DNA of 64,000 nucleotides from Aquanectria penicillioides. Taxonomy: Eukaryota; Ascomycota; Sordariomycetes; Hypocreales; Nectriaceae. The DNA lies in contig PYIU01000007.1 of assembly GCA_003415625.1 (NCBI GenBank), positions 2,480,001 to 2,544,000 on the forward strand, in the 5' to 3' direction. Made by a program: the position numbers and the translations under genes. Shown here in pieces: positions 21,481 through 33,762 of the stretch. How positions within the stretch are numbered: the first letter of the stretch is position 1; every line of letters starts with the position of its first letter. The notes beneath the pieces were generated by a model. That model did not search any database, had not been told where the DNA came from, and saw only the letters and a program-made list of their open reading frames with translations.

Positions 21481-24400
21481 GGTAGCGTCCTGGGTTGTGC
21501 TTGAGGCGGCGATAGGTGCGGAGGTTGTATGTAAGCGGCGACGACCTTCGAGGCGGGAATTTGGTGTGTGGGAAGCCTGTGAGAGACTAAAGGGTTCTGC
21601 TATGCTTAGGGCTTCTCTTTCTCGGGTGTCCTCGCCGCTTTGACAGCGGTTTCACTTGAGAAGGGCGGTCACAAAGTCGTTGACCCTGCGCGCTGCAGCT
21701 CGTTAAGACATCTTCGTCCATGATAGGTGGCCTGGTGGTGGCTGGAGGTACACAATCCCGCCCTATTTTGCTGGTTGCTTGACAGAACATGACAGAGATT
21801 GACCTTAATGCACTTGAATCCCACCCTATTATCTTGGGTCCAATTTCATGAGAGATAGGTGTGGCTTTCGCCCGTAATCTGAAAGTGCAAAGAAAATTTT
21901 GCATCCTGGGGTTTTGAAGGTGAAACGGGACTCGAAGAAGCGGTGCAAGTCTGCAAGCACTCAATTCAATGGCCAAGTGGTATTTAGATTTTACATAAGG
22001 ATAAGTTCTGCTTGTTTAATTAGGGTTTGATTAACCATGCATCATCCTATCTAGGAGATACTGCTTATGCAACGTTGCATTGCTTGAACCAGTCAGACAA
22101 CGGCACTACTGGCCAACCGATGATCAAAGAGTATCAATGGACTGGATCTGATTAGAACTTTGAGCTTAAAGAACAAAAGCCCGGCGGCTAACCAATATAC
22201 TGTTGTAGTCTCTCTTTGCAACCGGTGGTTTCCCCTGTTACGGTAATATAGAAGTGTTATACGTGGTGCGTCAAATAGTAAATACCCAGCGATACACGGG
22301 GTTTTTACATAAAGAGGAATATGTTACATACATAGAGTCAATAAAAAAGTTGATATTTAAAACCATTTACTACGACTGCTGCAATCAAGCCGTGGGACGG
22401 GTGTGTTGGTCCTGGTCCACCCAAGCGACGAACCTTCAAGAATATTGCCTACAACGATCTCCTACCCAGTACAACCTATATCAAGGTGATAGTATATCTA
22501 CCGGCGAGTTGGTCAACATATTCTTGTCAATAGGCCTTTTGCACCAGCAGGTTCGTATTGCTACGGAATGAAAAGCAAACGTGGATCAGTTCATTACCCA
22601 TTGCTTCGTTGCAACCTGACAACACAGCTCAGTAACAGAGAATATTCTCTGGTCATCGTAATGGCATAATGCATATTTTGCATTTACACCGTAATACTTG
22701 CCTCAGTGGCGGGGGCTATGACACAGAAGGAAGGTCTCTGCTCTCTTGTAGCTTGGTGTGGTTACGGGTGGCAAGGCAATCTAACTTTCACCTGAGGTAG
22801 TTTTCAATTTCTTGCTTCTATACAAAATATTAGTTTGAAACCTATACAATAATAGCTGTAAATAATATGCAATCTCGACGTAAGAGGGTGAAAGAATTAT
22901 CCAGTCTCTCAGCCATATTGAGGTTAGGGAGTGATTCAGGGAGGCGGCGGCATCTATGGTGTCTTCGATTTCTCAGAAACGACCATGAAAGCCTGGTTGG
23001 GAAGAGCGACGAGGTATAGTTCCTTACCAGAACTTACTTTCCTATCGTAGTAAGCTACTCTTTGCTTGATAAGGCAATATTTGTTGCTGGGTCTTTATGT
23101 ATGTGATTTCTGTCATGCGTTGGCGGGTTGCCCTTGTTTGTTAGTACCGCGACTATAATCACACCAATGAGGGTCGTTATCTTGGACCAAACCATGTCGG
23201 CGCTGTTACATACATAGTAAGATCTATGCCTTCGGATCAAGCCATTGCGCACGTCACAGACAATGCTCGTGGAGTTCAACTGGGTTGTTGATCCTACTAT
23301 TGCACTATAGCGGTTTGAGCTCGGTGGTAAATGATACCCTGCATAACTTGATACGGATAAGTGAAAAGAAAAGAAAAGCAGGTTTGTTTGTCTATTTCAG
23401 GGCTTTTGAAGCCTTCGCGATCGATACGAGCAGCCTTTACGGCCTAGTCCTCAACAAGCATGCACGCAATGGGAATGTTGCGGGTCTCTTGATCGATATC
23501 ATGAGACTCTCAGAGAGGCATGTTGACAAATAAAATCCACGAGTTTGTCAGGGGAAGACGGGATGACCAAAATCAAAGACTGTGGAGTTACTAGTGGATC
23601 CGCGTTGTGGTGTCATGTATGACAGCTTGCAGGGTAAAATAATTTACGTCGACAGCCATGGTAGATATGGGGCCACCTTCCGGTTTCCCCCTTTCCAAGA
23701 GAAACCCGAACTTGGTGAAAGAGACGACAATTCTTCGTTTATATGTAACCTTCTGACTTACTCCCTTGAGTTCTTGTGATATCGTGTTGACAGCCTCTAA
23801 CATTGGGATGAATGAAGCTACTAACCGGAAGAGCACGGCCTGAAACCCCTGACAGTTCATTTCCACGGACCATTGTACCCAGATCCAAGGTCAGCAGATC
23901 GTATGGTAAATCGAACAAGTAGCGATAATGCACTGGGCTCAACGCGGGCTGACTGCTCTTTAGAAGGCTCCAAGTAGGGGAAACGTTGCACGGGACTGTC
24001 TTGTAGTGGAGCGATATTGTAGCCTGTGTGGTGTCGGGGATGTGTAAGGTGGTAGCGAGTGTTCAGATGGTGGATGGAATTGGATGTGATGAAGAACCAT
24101 ACGAAATAGCAAGCTTATGGAAGGATAGCCGAGACAATGGCTGAAAACCATTGTCTATGCCTGAAACTGAAATCGAGCTACGTGATTCCTTTGCCAGTTT
24201 TGACAGAGAATGATCATATTAACCCTCAATCAACAATCCAAATACTATCATGACGGATCAGGATCTGTCAATCAAGCTCGTGACAAAGAGTAATACCATT
24301 TTCTCAATAGAAGCTCCCTCTTCTGGACATGGCTTCGATCGTGCGTGCCAATTCATGAATGCCCCTTGGTTCCCCTAGCCTTGCAAATGGCTCCCGTAGC

Positions 24401-25310
24401 TTGCCCTAAACAGGGGAGCTTCCCTGTCGTTGAAACCAGGGTAGACAAGGACAAGGGACTGTGGGTTCACTCAAGGCTGATGAACCATGAGAATGGAGTC
24501 ATCGGGGTCTTACGGGACCCACGAACTGCAAGTCCGGTGGGGTTTCCTAAACATTTCAAGATGGGAGAGATCTATTTACAGCAATATGCGGAATACCGCT
24601 ATTATTAGACGGAGATAGCAATGAGTGATTGGCGAGGATATTTCTCCTTGGACGAGACTCGTGGGGCATGATCTACGAGAAAGACAATGTGCACGATGAA
24701 AGAGCAATGCGCTCTTGGGGTTATGGGCTTACGCACATGGCAATGGGGTTGGAAATGACCAGACATTCGAAATACAGAAGCAGGTCTGCGGGGGTCCAAA
24801 TCCTTACTGCAGGTTCCTGCACCGTGATCGCCCTGGATTCTGACTCGTCCAGTCTCCTTGTCATGACAAACCAACACGTCCTGGTTTAGTCTGCAACTAA
24901 CCCCCACCCTCTGTCCGCAAGGGTCTTGCCATCATGGCAGCGCTAGTTTGGAGTCCGGCCAGGTGGCGATGCAGCTGTCTCCATATTCGCCCAAGTCGTT
25001 ATTGCGATTTCTTCCTGTTTGAGGAATACCGCGCGTCGTTAGGACAGGAACAGGCCAGGCAAGTTAAGTGAGTTAGGTGTCTCAAACTAATCCCACTCAC
25101 CCAACGGACGGCGGTGATCTTTATTCTCTCTCACATGACTCGCTGTGGGCATTCTCTTCAAAAATGGGAGGCCTGGGGCGGCGTTCAGATGCCGAAGGCA
25201 CAGCTATTCCAACATCATGTCCACTTGGAGAACATTAGCGTGTAAGGACTCTTCATAAATTAGCCTCGAGTTGAGGATCAAATAAGGATAGTTACAGCAT
25301 GAGCAAGCCT

Positions 25311-25332
25311 AAAAAAAAAAAAAAAAAAAAAA
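25311..25332 (+). repeat. 22-base poly-A tract
   Basis: Twenty-two consecutive A residues. No open frame or target-site duplication adjacent to it supports a retroposed element. Confidence 0.9.
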
Positions 25333-25768
25333 GATGGAGTGTGCTAGAGGAGCATCATAGACATCATGGAACCAGGGACCAAAAGGTGACATCTCCATGG
25401 TCACTGTAACAATTTCACGGGGTGGGGAACACTACCAAAGATCGCCGTCGCAGGAACTAATGTTAGACGATGCCACCCACCAAGACGGATGATGTGATGG
25501 TTCAAGCCTGGGCCCGAGGTTGAGTGCCCTGAGACATCCCTGCCCTTGTGTATGCGGGACGAAGCTCTTGGGAACAGGCAAGCTTCAGCGACTGGGTAAG
25601 CTGCAGCATCCGACTTGCAGCGAGGAAGAAGTCCATGTACCGCTCGGTACATAGGTACAGAACAGGCGGTTTACACGCCCCATGAGAGGTGGTCGTATGG
25701 GGCCATGGCAGACTCCGATGGTGTACGTAATGAAGTGGGGGAGTCTTGCTCCACAAAGACAGCAATTG

Positions 25769-25777
25769 ATCAGATAA
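25769..25777 (+). promoter_or_regulatory. SreA-type GATA site ATCAGATAA upstream of sidI
   Basis: Exact match to the Aspergillus SreA iron-repressor consensus ATCWGATAA, about 850 bp upstream of the sidI ATG. It is followed by an A/T-rich stretch. Confidence 0.6.
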
Positions 25778-25868
25778 AAAATTTTCGCACCGGCCGATCT
25801 CGGTCCCGGGGTGTGCATGTAGCGGCGCTGAGCCGAGCTTGAAACCGGCGCGAAGTGGGCCCTTCATC

Positions 25869-25877
25869 TTATCTGAT
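25869..25877 (-). promoter_or_regulatory. SreA-type GATA site upstream of sidI
   Basis: TTATCTGAT on the plus strand is the reverse complement of ATCAGATAA, 100 bp downstream of the first site. A partial ATCAGATTA follows immediately, forming an inverted near-repeat. Confidence 0.6.
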
Positions 25878-26626
25878 CATCAGATTAGATACTTGCAAGC
25901 TTTAGCTCGACATATTGTCTGGCCACCAGCCAAACGAAACGCGCAGCTCAAGCTAGCAGGAGCTCAAACAAGGAAGTGGGAAGCTCAAGGACCAGCCCAC
26001 CCCACCCAGCGACATCATGGCTTTCAAGGCCGGGGTGTGTGTTTGGAGTGCCGCACAAACCGAAGAATCGGGACGAGACAATGACGATTGTGTGAAGCTG
26101 GGAGTGGGAGTGGAGCAGGCTGAGGTCCCATGGAGCCCCAGAAGCCCCAGAACCGAACCAAGAAATGCAGGGCCCGCGCGGGCAAAAGAGGCGAATGGAC
26201 TTGTCGATGCGATGGGATGGCGACGGCGAGACCCTGCACCAAGATGCCTGGATGTAATTGCCGCACCGCGCCGGAGCATTGCAGATTTTCATGCCGTCCC
26301 GCTCTCCGTGCCCTCCTCGGCTGTTGAGGTGTGTCGCTCCATGATGGTGTCCCACGTCCCAAAGCTACCAGAGGCGCAAGTGACTGCAGAAGCAGTGGGT
26401 CTGGATGCGCGGGTTGGTAAAAACGGGTTAACACGGAGTTGCGCGCATTGCTGGCGTGGACGTCGATGGTGGCCAGCGACCGTAATGCATATGGGCCGGC
26501 AGTCCCAGGCGGGAGCGCTTGTCAAGAGGCCAGGCCCAGCTAGCTAGAAAGTTTTGCAACTTCGAGGGCGACTCCAGTCTTGCGGTTTGCTCGTCACATC
26601 CATCGACGCCCTCGCCGTTGCCCATC

Positions 26627-28556
26627 ATGACCGTCGAGCCAAACCACGTCCGCCCGGAGGCCACGCAGCCAACCCAGAAGCTGTCGCTGCTGTCTGGGCC
26701 AGTCGATCCTCCCCTCGTCGACCTGACCCTTGGCGAACTCCTCGAGCTGCAGACGTACCAGCATGGCAACCAGGAATGCCTCATCATCCCCTGGACCGGC
26801 GCTCGCTGGACCTACAATGACCTCAACCAGCAGAGCGCGGCCCTCTCGCAATCGCTGCTCGACATGGGCATTGGCGTAGGCGACCGCGTGGGCATCATGG
26901 CCGGCAACTGCGAGCAGTACGCCGCCGTCTTCTTCGCCGTGGCCAAGATTGGCGCCATCCTCGTCATCCTCAACAACACCTACACGCCCACCGAGGCCAT
27001 GTACGGAATCAAATTCTCAGACTGCAAGGTCTTCTTCACCACCCCCCGCATCGGCCGGCTCGACCAGGCTCAGCTGCTCAACGACCTCGAGAACAAGAAG
27101 ACGGCGCCCAAGGTGGTCATGCTGCGGGGCGACGACTCTGGCAAATACCCGACCTATGACGAGCTTATCCAGTCAGGTCGCCGGCAAAGCCACCAGAGGC
27201 TGTATCGCGCCATGAGCAAGGTGCTTCCCCATCAGGTAGTCAACTTGCAGTTTACCAGCGGCACGACTGGGTTACCCAAAGCGACCATGCTCACCCACCA
27301 GTAAGTGGAGCGGAAAAAAAAAAGTCTGGCCTATGCGTCTCATCCCACTGTCTCGATCCATCCCATGGGCCATAGACGGTCGCAGCAGCACAGTTAGAAA
27401 TCGCAATTAAGGGGTGGAAAAATAATGCTAACCAAGCTCGCAGCAACTTAGTCAACAATTCTCGCTTCATTGGAGACCGTATGCGCCTGACCCCTGCGGA
27501 TATCCTGTGCTGCCCTCCGCCGCTGTTCCACTGCTTTGGTCTTGTCCTTGGCCTGCTCGCCGTTGTCACCCACGGTGGCAAAATTGTCTACCCGGCTGAG
27601 GTGTTTGACATCCCCGCAACTCTGCAGGCAATCTCTGATGAGCGATGCACCGCTATCCATGGCGTCCCCGCCATGTTCGATTCGCTGTTCCAGGCAAAGT
27701 GGCCCGAGAACTTCAACTGCGAGAACCTCCGCACGGGCATCATTGCCGGCGCTCCCGTGCCGCGTTATCTGATGGAGCTCCTGGTGAACAAGTTTGGCAT
27801 GACTGAGTTCACCAGCAGCTACGGCCTGACTGAGGCCTCCCCCACCTGCTTCAACGCCTTCACGGATGATGCCATTGACAGGCGCCTAACCACCGTTGGC
27901 ACTCTTATGCCCCATGCTCGGGCCAAGATTGTCGACCGGGACGGCAACACCGTCCCCATTGGCGTCCGAGGCGAGCTGTGCATGGCTGGATACCAGCTCC
28001 AGGCCGGATACTGGAACAACTCGGAGAAGACTGCTGAGGTTATGGTACGAGATGCCTCTGGCGTCCTCTGGCTGCACACTGGTGACGAGGCCGTCTTCGA
28101 CGAGGATGGCTACTGCAGCATCACTGGCCGCTTCAAGGACATTATCATCCGAGGTAAGATTGTCTGTTTTTGTCACTTTTCTTAGACCCTTGCTGATAAC
28201 GCCATCGTTTAGGTGGAGAGAACATTTACCCTCTCGAGATTGAGGAGCGCCTCATGGCCCACCCCTCGCTCTCGCGCGCCATCGTCGTCGGCCTCAAGGA
28301 CAAGCACTACGGCGAGGTCGTCGGTGCCTTTGTCGAGCTCGCCGAGACGCAGAGCCAGCCCACGGATCTGGAGCTGCGCGATTGGGTCCGCAAGAAGCTC
28401 GGCAAGCACAAGTCGCCCACGCACGTCTTCTGGCTGGGCCAGGATGACATCCCCTCCACCGTGCCGTTGACGGGCAGCGGCAAGGTGCGCAAGTTTGAGA
28501 TGGCCAAGCTGGGTAACGACATTTTGAAGAAGCAAGCGAATACCTCCAAGTTGTAA
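26627..28556 (+). CDS. sidI: SidI-type acyl-CoA ligase (mevalonyl-CoA ligase), peroxisomal
   Basis: Three exons: 26627-27300, 27444-28153 and 28213-28556, giving 575 aa. Introns are 143 and 59 nt with GTAAGT/GTAAGA donors and keep frame. ANL-superfamily motifs are present: P-loop FTSGTTGLPKATMLTH near residue 215, YGLTEASPTC, the LHTGDEAVFDEDGY motif, GRFKDIIIRG joined to GENIYPLEIEERL, and the C-terminal catalytic lysine in TGSGKVRKFEM. The protein ends in SKL, a strong PTS1. Family role in Aspergillus: activates mevalonate to mevalonyl-CoA for fusarinine/TAFC siderophores. Substrate is inferred from the convergent SidF-type gene, the siderophore transporter and two SreA sites upstream. A general medium-chain acyl-CoA synthetase is the main alternative. 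ATG 26627 was chosen because the upstream in-frame extension has no ATG. Confidence 0.8.
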
Positions 28557-29133
28557 ATGACTAACAAATTTTGTTTTGACTTTTTTATTGTTATTATTTT
28601 TTTTCTGGTTGGGGTTTAAAAAGAAAAATTGGCTTTCGTTGCACATGCGCCTATCCGTACTCTATATTGGCACTTTGAAATGCGGATGATGATAGAGGAA
28701 CATTTAAATAGCAGACATCCGAAGGAAGCTGTACCAGGTAGAATAGCACTTTAAAAGAAGAAAATATATGTAGATGGCTTAAAGTTCTGCACACAGACAC
28801 ACTCGGATCTTAGCGAGATCTGTTGGTTCATTCCTTTTTTCTTCATGCTGCGTTGCCTGGCCCGGTTCGGCGCATAAGTATACGGACGGAGAATTTCCCT
28901 CGGCACTTGGTCCCTTTTTTTTTTTTTGTCACGATCTAGATGGTTATGCCAATGTATCTGCGTGTGTCCATGCTCGCTTTGCACCCCGGCTACTCTTATT
29001 TATTTATTTTTCATCCAACCCCATTTCCAACAGATAAAAACGTAAGATGCCATTATTCATAAACCTTTGCAGCAAAAATAGTTTTGATAGAAAAAAAAAA
29101 ACATTGCATCATCCCCGTTTTTCTTGAGTCTAT
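28557..29133. other. shared 3' region between convergent sidI and sidF
   Basis: About 577 bp of AT-rich sequence with T runs (28580-28605 and 28915-28930) and A runs that probably hold both polyadenylation regions. No gene is seen. Confidence 0.6.
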
Positions 29134-30575
29134 TTACAGCTTGGGAACCAAACCCAGTCGCATGCCACCTACAACCTTCTCGTTGTCGGCAAGCGGGCAC
29201 AGCTGGAAGAAGTGCTCGCGCGAGCAGCGCATGAAGGCACTTCGCTTCTCGGGCAAGTCGACAAACTTGTCGACGCCGAAGCCGTGGATGAAGTCGTACA
29301 TGATGACGGTCGTGTTGGTGTCCCTGGGCTCGCCAACAACGTAGACGGTGCGGGGGTCATCGAGGTAGAGGTAGTGCATCAAGCTACTCCACCACGCCGA
29401 GACTCGGTGCGGGCCGCGGAAGCGCACGTCGCCGACCAGCGCATGGCGGCCTCGATCGAAGTCGCCAACCTCCAAGGAACCGCCAAGGTGATCCTCCTAG
29501 AATGGAATTGTTAGCGGATGTTGTTTAATGGGGCATTGGGGACCGGGGGGAGGATGCGAACCTTGGCCCAGTATACTTCAAAGTAGGCAAAGTAGATGTC
29601 ATCCCACTTGGCCAAGATGGCGATCTGGTGGGGGTCCTCGTGGACCTTGCGCAAGTACTCGCGGTGCTCCTCAACAGTGCCGGTCAAGTTCCAGCCGTGA
29701 GAGACACGAGGATCGTTTTGCCACTCATGGAAGATGCGCAGGTGCTCCTCGTCCTTGTAGTCCAGGGCAATCATGGAAAAGGACTCCTTGAGGTGGGGGA
29801 TGTATCGGCTGTAGATGACATTACCGGGAGCAGGCTTGGCCGGTCGGATGGGGTGCCAAGACTGCTGGTATCGCTCGGGGTCGTGAGGATCGCCGGCCGG
29901 GAAGATGCTCATGGTGTTGTGGTAGGCAGTCAGAGGATATGAACCAAGAGGGTTCGACGCGGGCAGAGACGAAGGCGACTCGGCGGGGAGCCAGACGGGC
30001 CGGGGACCGAAGGGCGAACCAGCACCCTGCCAGAAAGTGCTGCGCAGAGCAAGAATGATGCTCTCTTCGGGCTTGCTCGTGGTCTCGCGCTTCTCGCGGC
30101 CCTTGAGAGGGTGCTCAATGGCAAGCAGGACGTCGACAAGCTGGCGGCTCAGGAGCGCAGCATTGGAACCATGAAGCTCAAGGCGGAACGACTCGGTCGC
30201 AGGTCGGAGAGAGAACAAAAGGTAGACATGGAGCCATGCCTGAGCAAGAGTCGGGGCCTCTGCGCCGTCCCAGTAAAAGGTGACGCAAGGAGAACGGCGA
30301 GCGCGAGCCCAGGCGCTGTTGTTGCCGGAAGCCGGCAGCTCGCTGGACTTGAGGTCGATGGGGTCGGAGAAGACGAGACCAGAGTTATGATGCTCGAATG
30401 GGAGAGGTTTTGCGGCATCCGAGGCCTTGGGGACAATCTTGTACACGGGAGTCTCGACGGTGGTTCCTGAGGGAGGTGAGGCCTTTTGGATCGTGTACTC
30501 GGTCTGGTACGGATGCGGCAGCTTGAGGAGGACCTCGTCGGCTGGGACAGTAGAGAAGGACGCCGGTGAAGCCAT
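29134..30575 (-). CDS. sidF: SidF-type N5-hydroxyornithine acyltransferase, peroxisomal
   Basis: Two exons on the minus strand: 30575-29562 and 29496-29134, with a 65-nt intron (AAG|GTTCGC donor, CGCTAAC branch, TTCTAG acceptor), giving 458 aa. The N-terminal half is the variable part seen in SidF/SidL proteins. The C-terminal half is the IucB/MbtK-type GNAT domain, with [20 protein letters not shown], the [17 protein letters not shown] motif near residue 283, [17 protein letters not shown], and, after the intron, [20 protein letters not shown]. The protein ends in PKL, a weaker PTS1-like tripeptide. SidF transfers anhydromevalonyl from CoA to N5-hydroxyornithine for extracellular siderophores. 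The paralog SidL makes the acetyl derivative for ferricrocin. SidF is preferred because of the SKL-tagged SidI neighbour, the divergent siderophore transporter and the GATA sites between them. Confidence 0.8.
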
Positions 30576-31523
30576 TGTTGGTGGAATTGGGTATCTGCTT
30601 CAACACAGCAACGCTTCAAAGAGACAATTGAGACGAGAGTGGGAGAAGGGGAGAAAGAAATACAGCAATCCCGCAAGCTCACGAAGCCATTCACAAGGAG
30701 AGCGGCCGGCGGCCACCACTTCCAGCCATCATCTCAAGAAATATTCCGCACACTGTCGTGTATGCACCCACACCTCGGAAACTCGACGTCAGCGCCGCCT
30801 CGGAGCTTCACGTTACGGGCCACGGTTAGCCGGGAGGCTCTTGGCACCAGCATGGGTTTCTTTTAGGGGGGGGGTCCTTAGTCTGGCACGGCCTGCAGCG
30901 AGGCGGCGTCTACTATGTAAGCGCAGAGAGGTGCATATTTCGCACCTTGCCGTAGCCAGCGCGCCGGCATTGTGCATCGAGACTTGGCTTTGATGTTACT
31001 ACGTGCGCAAGCAGGCTCCCCCTCTACCAGCAATGGCGAAACGACGCCTCGGGCGTGTGGTGGATGGTTTGCTGGATGCTCAGTGCGCTGTTAGTGAGTG
31101 GGTGGATGGGACAAGATGGCCGTGCTCTTCGACTCACGCCCCCCGCCAGTAGGTACCTACGAATACTCTGGTGGGTATGTCTCTGTCTCTGACCCCACAC
31201 TCGCCCTCCATCTCCCTGCACCCCCCCTCCTCATCTCACTCCCCCTACCCATCATGAGAGCGGTACTCAGCACGGTACTCCGTACTCATGGGTACAGAAA
31301 AGAAAACATGGGATGCCGCCACGGGTCTGTGCTGCAGGCCGTTCCACTTCGGGTACAACCATGTAACCGTTCAATCCATTTGAGGAAGTCCAAAAAGGTC
31401 AAGGGTGTGGCCTGGTCATTCGGCACACGCAAGAATTTTCATCGCCAGGACATGCTCCGAAGGGTCCCAGACTTTTCCAAACGACCCGACCCTCCACAAC
31501 CTAAGTGCAATCCACTATGTCAT

Positions 31524-31545
31524 AAAAAAAAAAAAAAAAAAAAAA
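31524..31545 (+). repeat. 22-base poly-A tract
   Basis: Twenty-two consecutive A residues in the sidF/mir intergenic region. Confidence 0.9.
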
Positions 31546-31693
31546 GCAGAGAACTTCTTTCATCTAGTTGCCTGGGCTGTTCCCACGGAGTCCACAGAGT
31601 CCCCATAGTAAGCCCAATGAAAGGCAGGTTTGCACAAGTCAGGGCCATGTGGTGCTTTGCTTGGGTGGCTTCATTTAACGCGAACAAAAGCGG

Positions 31694-31702
31694 ATCAGAT
31701 AA
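31694..31702 (+). promoter_or_regulatory. SreA-type GATA site ATCAGATAA, sidF/mir region
   Basis: Exact match to ATCWGATAA, about 1.1 kb upstream of the sidF ATG and 2.1 kb from the transporter ATG. A GCGGATCAG half-copy follows 18 bases later. Confidence 0.6.
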
Positions 31703-32098
31703 CCTTAAGCGGATCAGGCGTCCACCCTAGTCTACAGTATGTACATACTAGGTATGGTATTGCACCACCCGTTGACGCGCCCCCTTCTTCTCTCAAGTTT
31801 ACCCCAAGGAGAAAAGAAATCATTTTACAAGTCCGGTCCTCGGAGCCCTAGATTCATTCTGATACGCGTATGACACTGGCACATTCCAATTGCCCGCGTA
31901 TACAGGAACTATAGATGAGATGTTCAAGATTTGATGACATCGCATCTGGGGGAGGGTTTTTTTTTTTGTTGTTGTTCTTGGCCCATGCCATTGCGGAGAG
32001 CGCCGCATCGACAAACGGCAAGGTCATGAATTAGGTATTCTCGTCCATTTTTTCTGCTGGTCGGCAGGTACAAATTAGGTACCTTCGCCTGATTCTTC

Positions 32099-32107
32099 AT
32101 CAGATAA
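32099..32107 (+). promoter_or_regulatory. SreA-type GATA site ATCAGATAA, sidF/mir region
   Basis: Second exact match to the SreA consensus in the divergent promoter region. Confidence 0.6.
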
Positions 32108-32495
32108 AAACCCTCACTTTGATCACTCTCGTCAGCCATTGGCTGTAGATCGACCCACCACAGCATCGACCGAGAGTAGCGCCAGCGTGCGCTAAACCCT
32201 TCTCGGGCCCGTGCCCCGTCCCTCCTCGTGGTGCCAAAAACTCGGCATCTGATCTGGCGTCACTCCGCACCATCTCTTGGCCGAGGTTTTCGTTCATTGT
32301 CCAATCCTACCGACCCGTCGTTCGTCCGGGATCGCCAACACACAGACTCTGTCACCCATGGAGGTTTAGCACTGGTGGGAGAGAGAGGGGGGGGGGCTGA
32401 CCAGGCGTACAGCCCCTTGTCCTCATGGCCCTCACTCGCTCTGAGCCCTACGAGACGACGAGCGTCGCCACTGCGGAGTCAACCAAACCACCATG

Positions 32496-32524
32496 GTATG
32501 TATGTATGTATGTATGTATGTATA
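32496..32524 (+). repeat. (GTAT)n microsatellite
   Basis: About seven GTAT units in the intergenic region upstream of the siderophore transporter. Confidence 0.85.
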
Positions 32525-32703
32525 TGTGTATTTATGTACGCGCTTGCACATGTATGGCACTAGGTTCTTCCAAAACCCTTCACACATGGGCGAATCTCGG
32601 CCCTCACCCTTGAACCATCCCACCTCTGGTCAGAGTCAGACATATCCCAGGCCTGTCCACCCCCGTTGCCGCCGGTGCAAGTGGGCCAACCAGCGGTTCC
32701 TGA

Positions 32704-32712
32704 TTATCTGAT
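32704..32712 (-). promoter_or_regulatory. SreA-type GATA site, sidF/mir region
   Basis: TTATCTGAT on the plus strand, about 1.05 kb upstream of the transporter ATG; the third exact match in this region. Confidence 0.6.
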
Positions 32713-33762
32713 TGATGAAACCTCTCCAGGACAGGCCACGCGCTATCCGTCCCCACGTCCAAAAGGTCCAGTTCATGTCCAGGATATTTCCGTGAGCGAG
32801 GCGCGAAGGATCGCAGAGTCCCATATCGTCGTGGTGCTTGGTTGCCACATCGCTGCTCACACGACATGCAAGCTCTCACAGGGACCTGCGAGTCAACCAC
32901 CACGAGAAGGCGTCCTCCGATCTCGCCCCCTGATACGCATGCTTTGCTCGGTGTTGTTGATCGTTGTTAGTAGAAGAAGGAAAGCAGATGCTTTTGCCCA
33001 CAGCCAAGGTCAAAGTGGATATTGAATCAAAGTTATCGGGCCTGGAAAGAGGCAAAATTTTAAACTACCAACAGTCTGCGTGGCATCAACTTTTCTTTCA
33101 TCTCAAACCGCCAGTGAGGTTGCATTTCGACGCCGCAATGGCCCATATTGTGGATATTCGTCGAGGCCAAGATTGCCTAGTCTAGACGTAAGGCCGTCGT
33201 ATCCGTGAATCAGTATGGTTCGTTCCCTATCCCCGGGTCAGGCAGCTTCCTTTTTCTTCTCGTGCTCCCGGGCTCTCGGGGCGTTTTCGCTGGCTCCGTT
33301 GATGCTTGCCGATCGATCTAGCCCCCCCCCCTCTGTTCCCGCTTTTTTCTCACCTCTGCAACCATCTACAGGGCAGGCCGATGACACTGTGCCACTGTGG
33401 GCACCTGGCATGCCAAGGTTGGGCTCGTCGTCGACTCCCTCAGGTGGTATCTGTTGGTCTGCTGGTGCGTGGTGTTGGTGCGAGGTACTCGCTCCCTGTC
33501 ATTGTCGTGTTGGATCAGATGCTAGCTTACATAGGACCATGTCGCGCTAGAGTAATGTCACCTTTGAGAAGAGACCTGCGTAGTATTAAAAGAGACTCGA
33601 TGTTCCCTCAATTGATCATCGTTCTCCGTCCCTTCTTCGTCGGCCCAAGTCCTCCTTTCCCTGCACTCCTCTCTCTCCATTTCGCCCCGTTTTAGGGAGC
33701 ATCCCATCTTCATTGACTTCACCTTCTTCAATCCCCAAGTCACCACAGGCGCTGCAGTCACC

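Larger units (their letters stand above)
21481..26626. other. 5-kb gene-poor region ending in the sidI promoter
   Basis: From 21.5 to about 25.2 kb there are only short chance frames and AT-rich stretches (for example 22300-22380 and 22800-22880). A 22-base poly-A tract lies at 25311-25332. From about 25.7 kb the sequence is the upstream region of the SidI-type gene and holds two exact GATA-factor sites (25769 and 25869). Confidence 0.5.
30576..33762. other. shared promoter region of divergent sidF and the siderophore transporter
   Basis: 3.2 kb without a convincing gene. It holds three exact SreA-type sites (31694, 32099 and 32704), a 22-base poly-A tract at 31524-31545 and a (GTAT)n microsatellite at 32496-32524. 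Its end is a CT-rich leader before the ATG at 33763. Short open frames here have no family resemblance. Confidence 0.6.

Noticed and set aside
22254..22571. 105-codon open frame in AT-rich DNA
   Set aside because: It starts at a non-ATG codon, matches no family I know, and has no neighbouring exon signals.
25311..25332. Poly-A tract as the tail of a retroposed element
   Set aside because: No coding remnant or target-site duplication next to it. A similar 22-base tract at 31524 suggests simple homopolymer drift.
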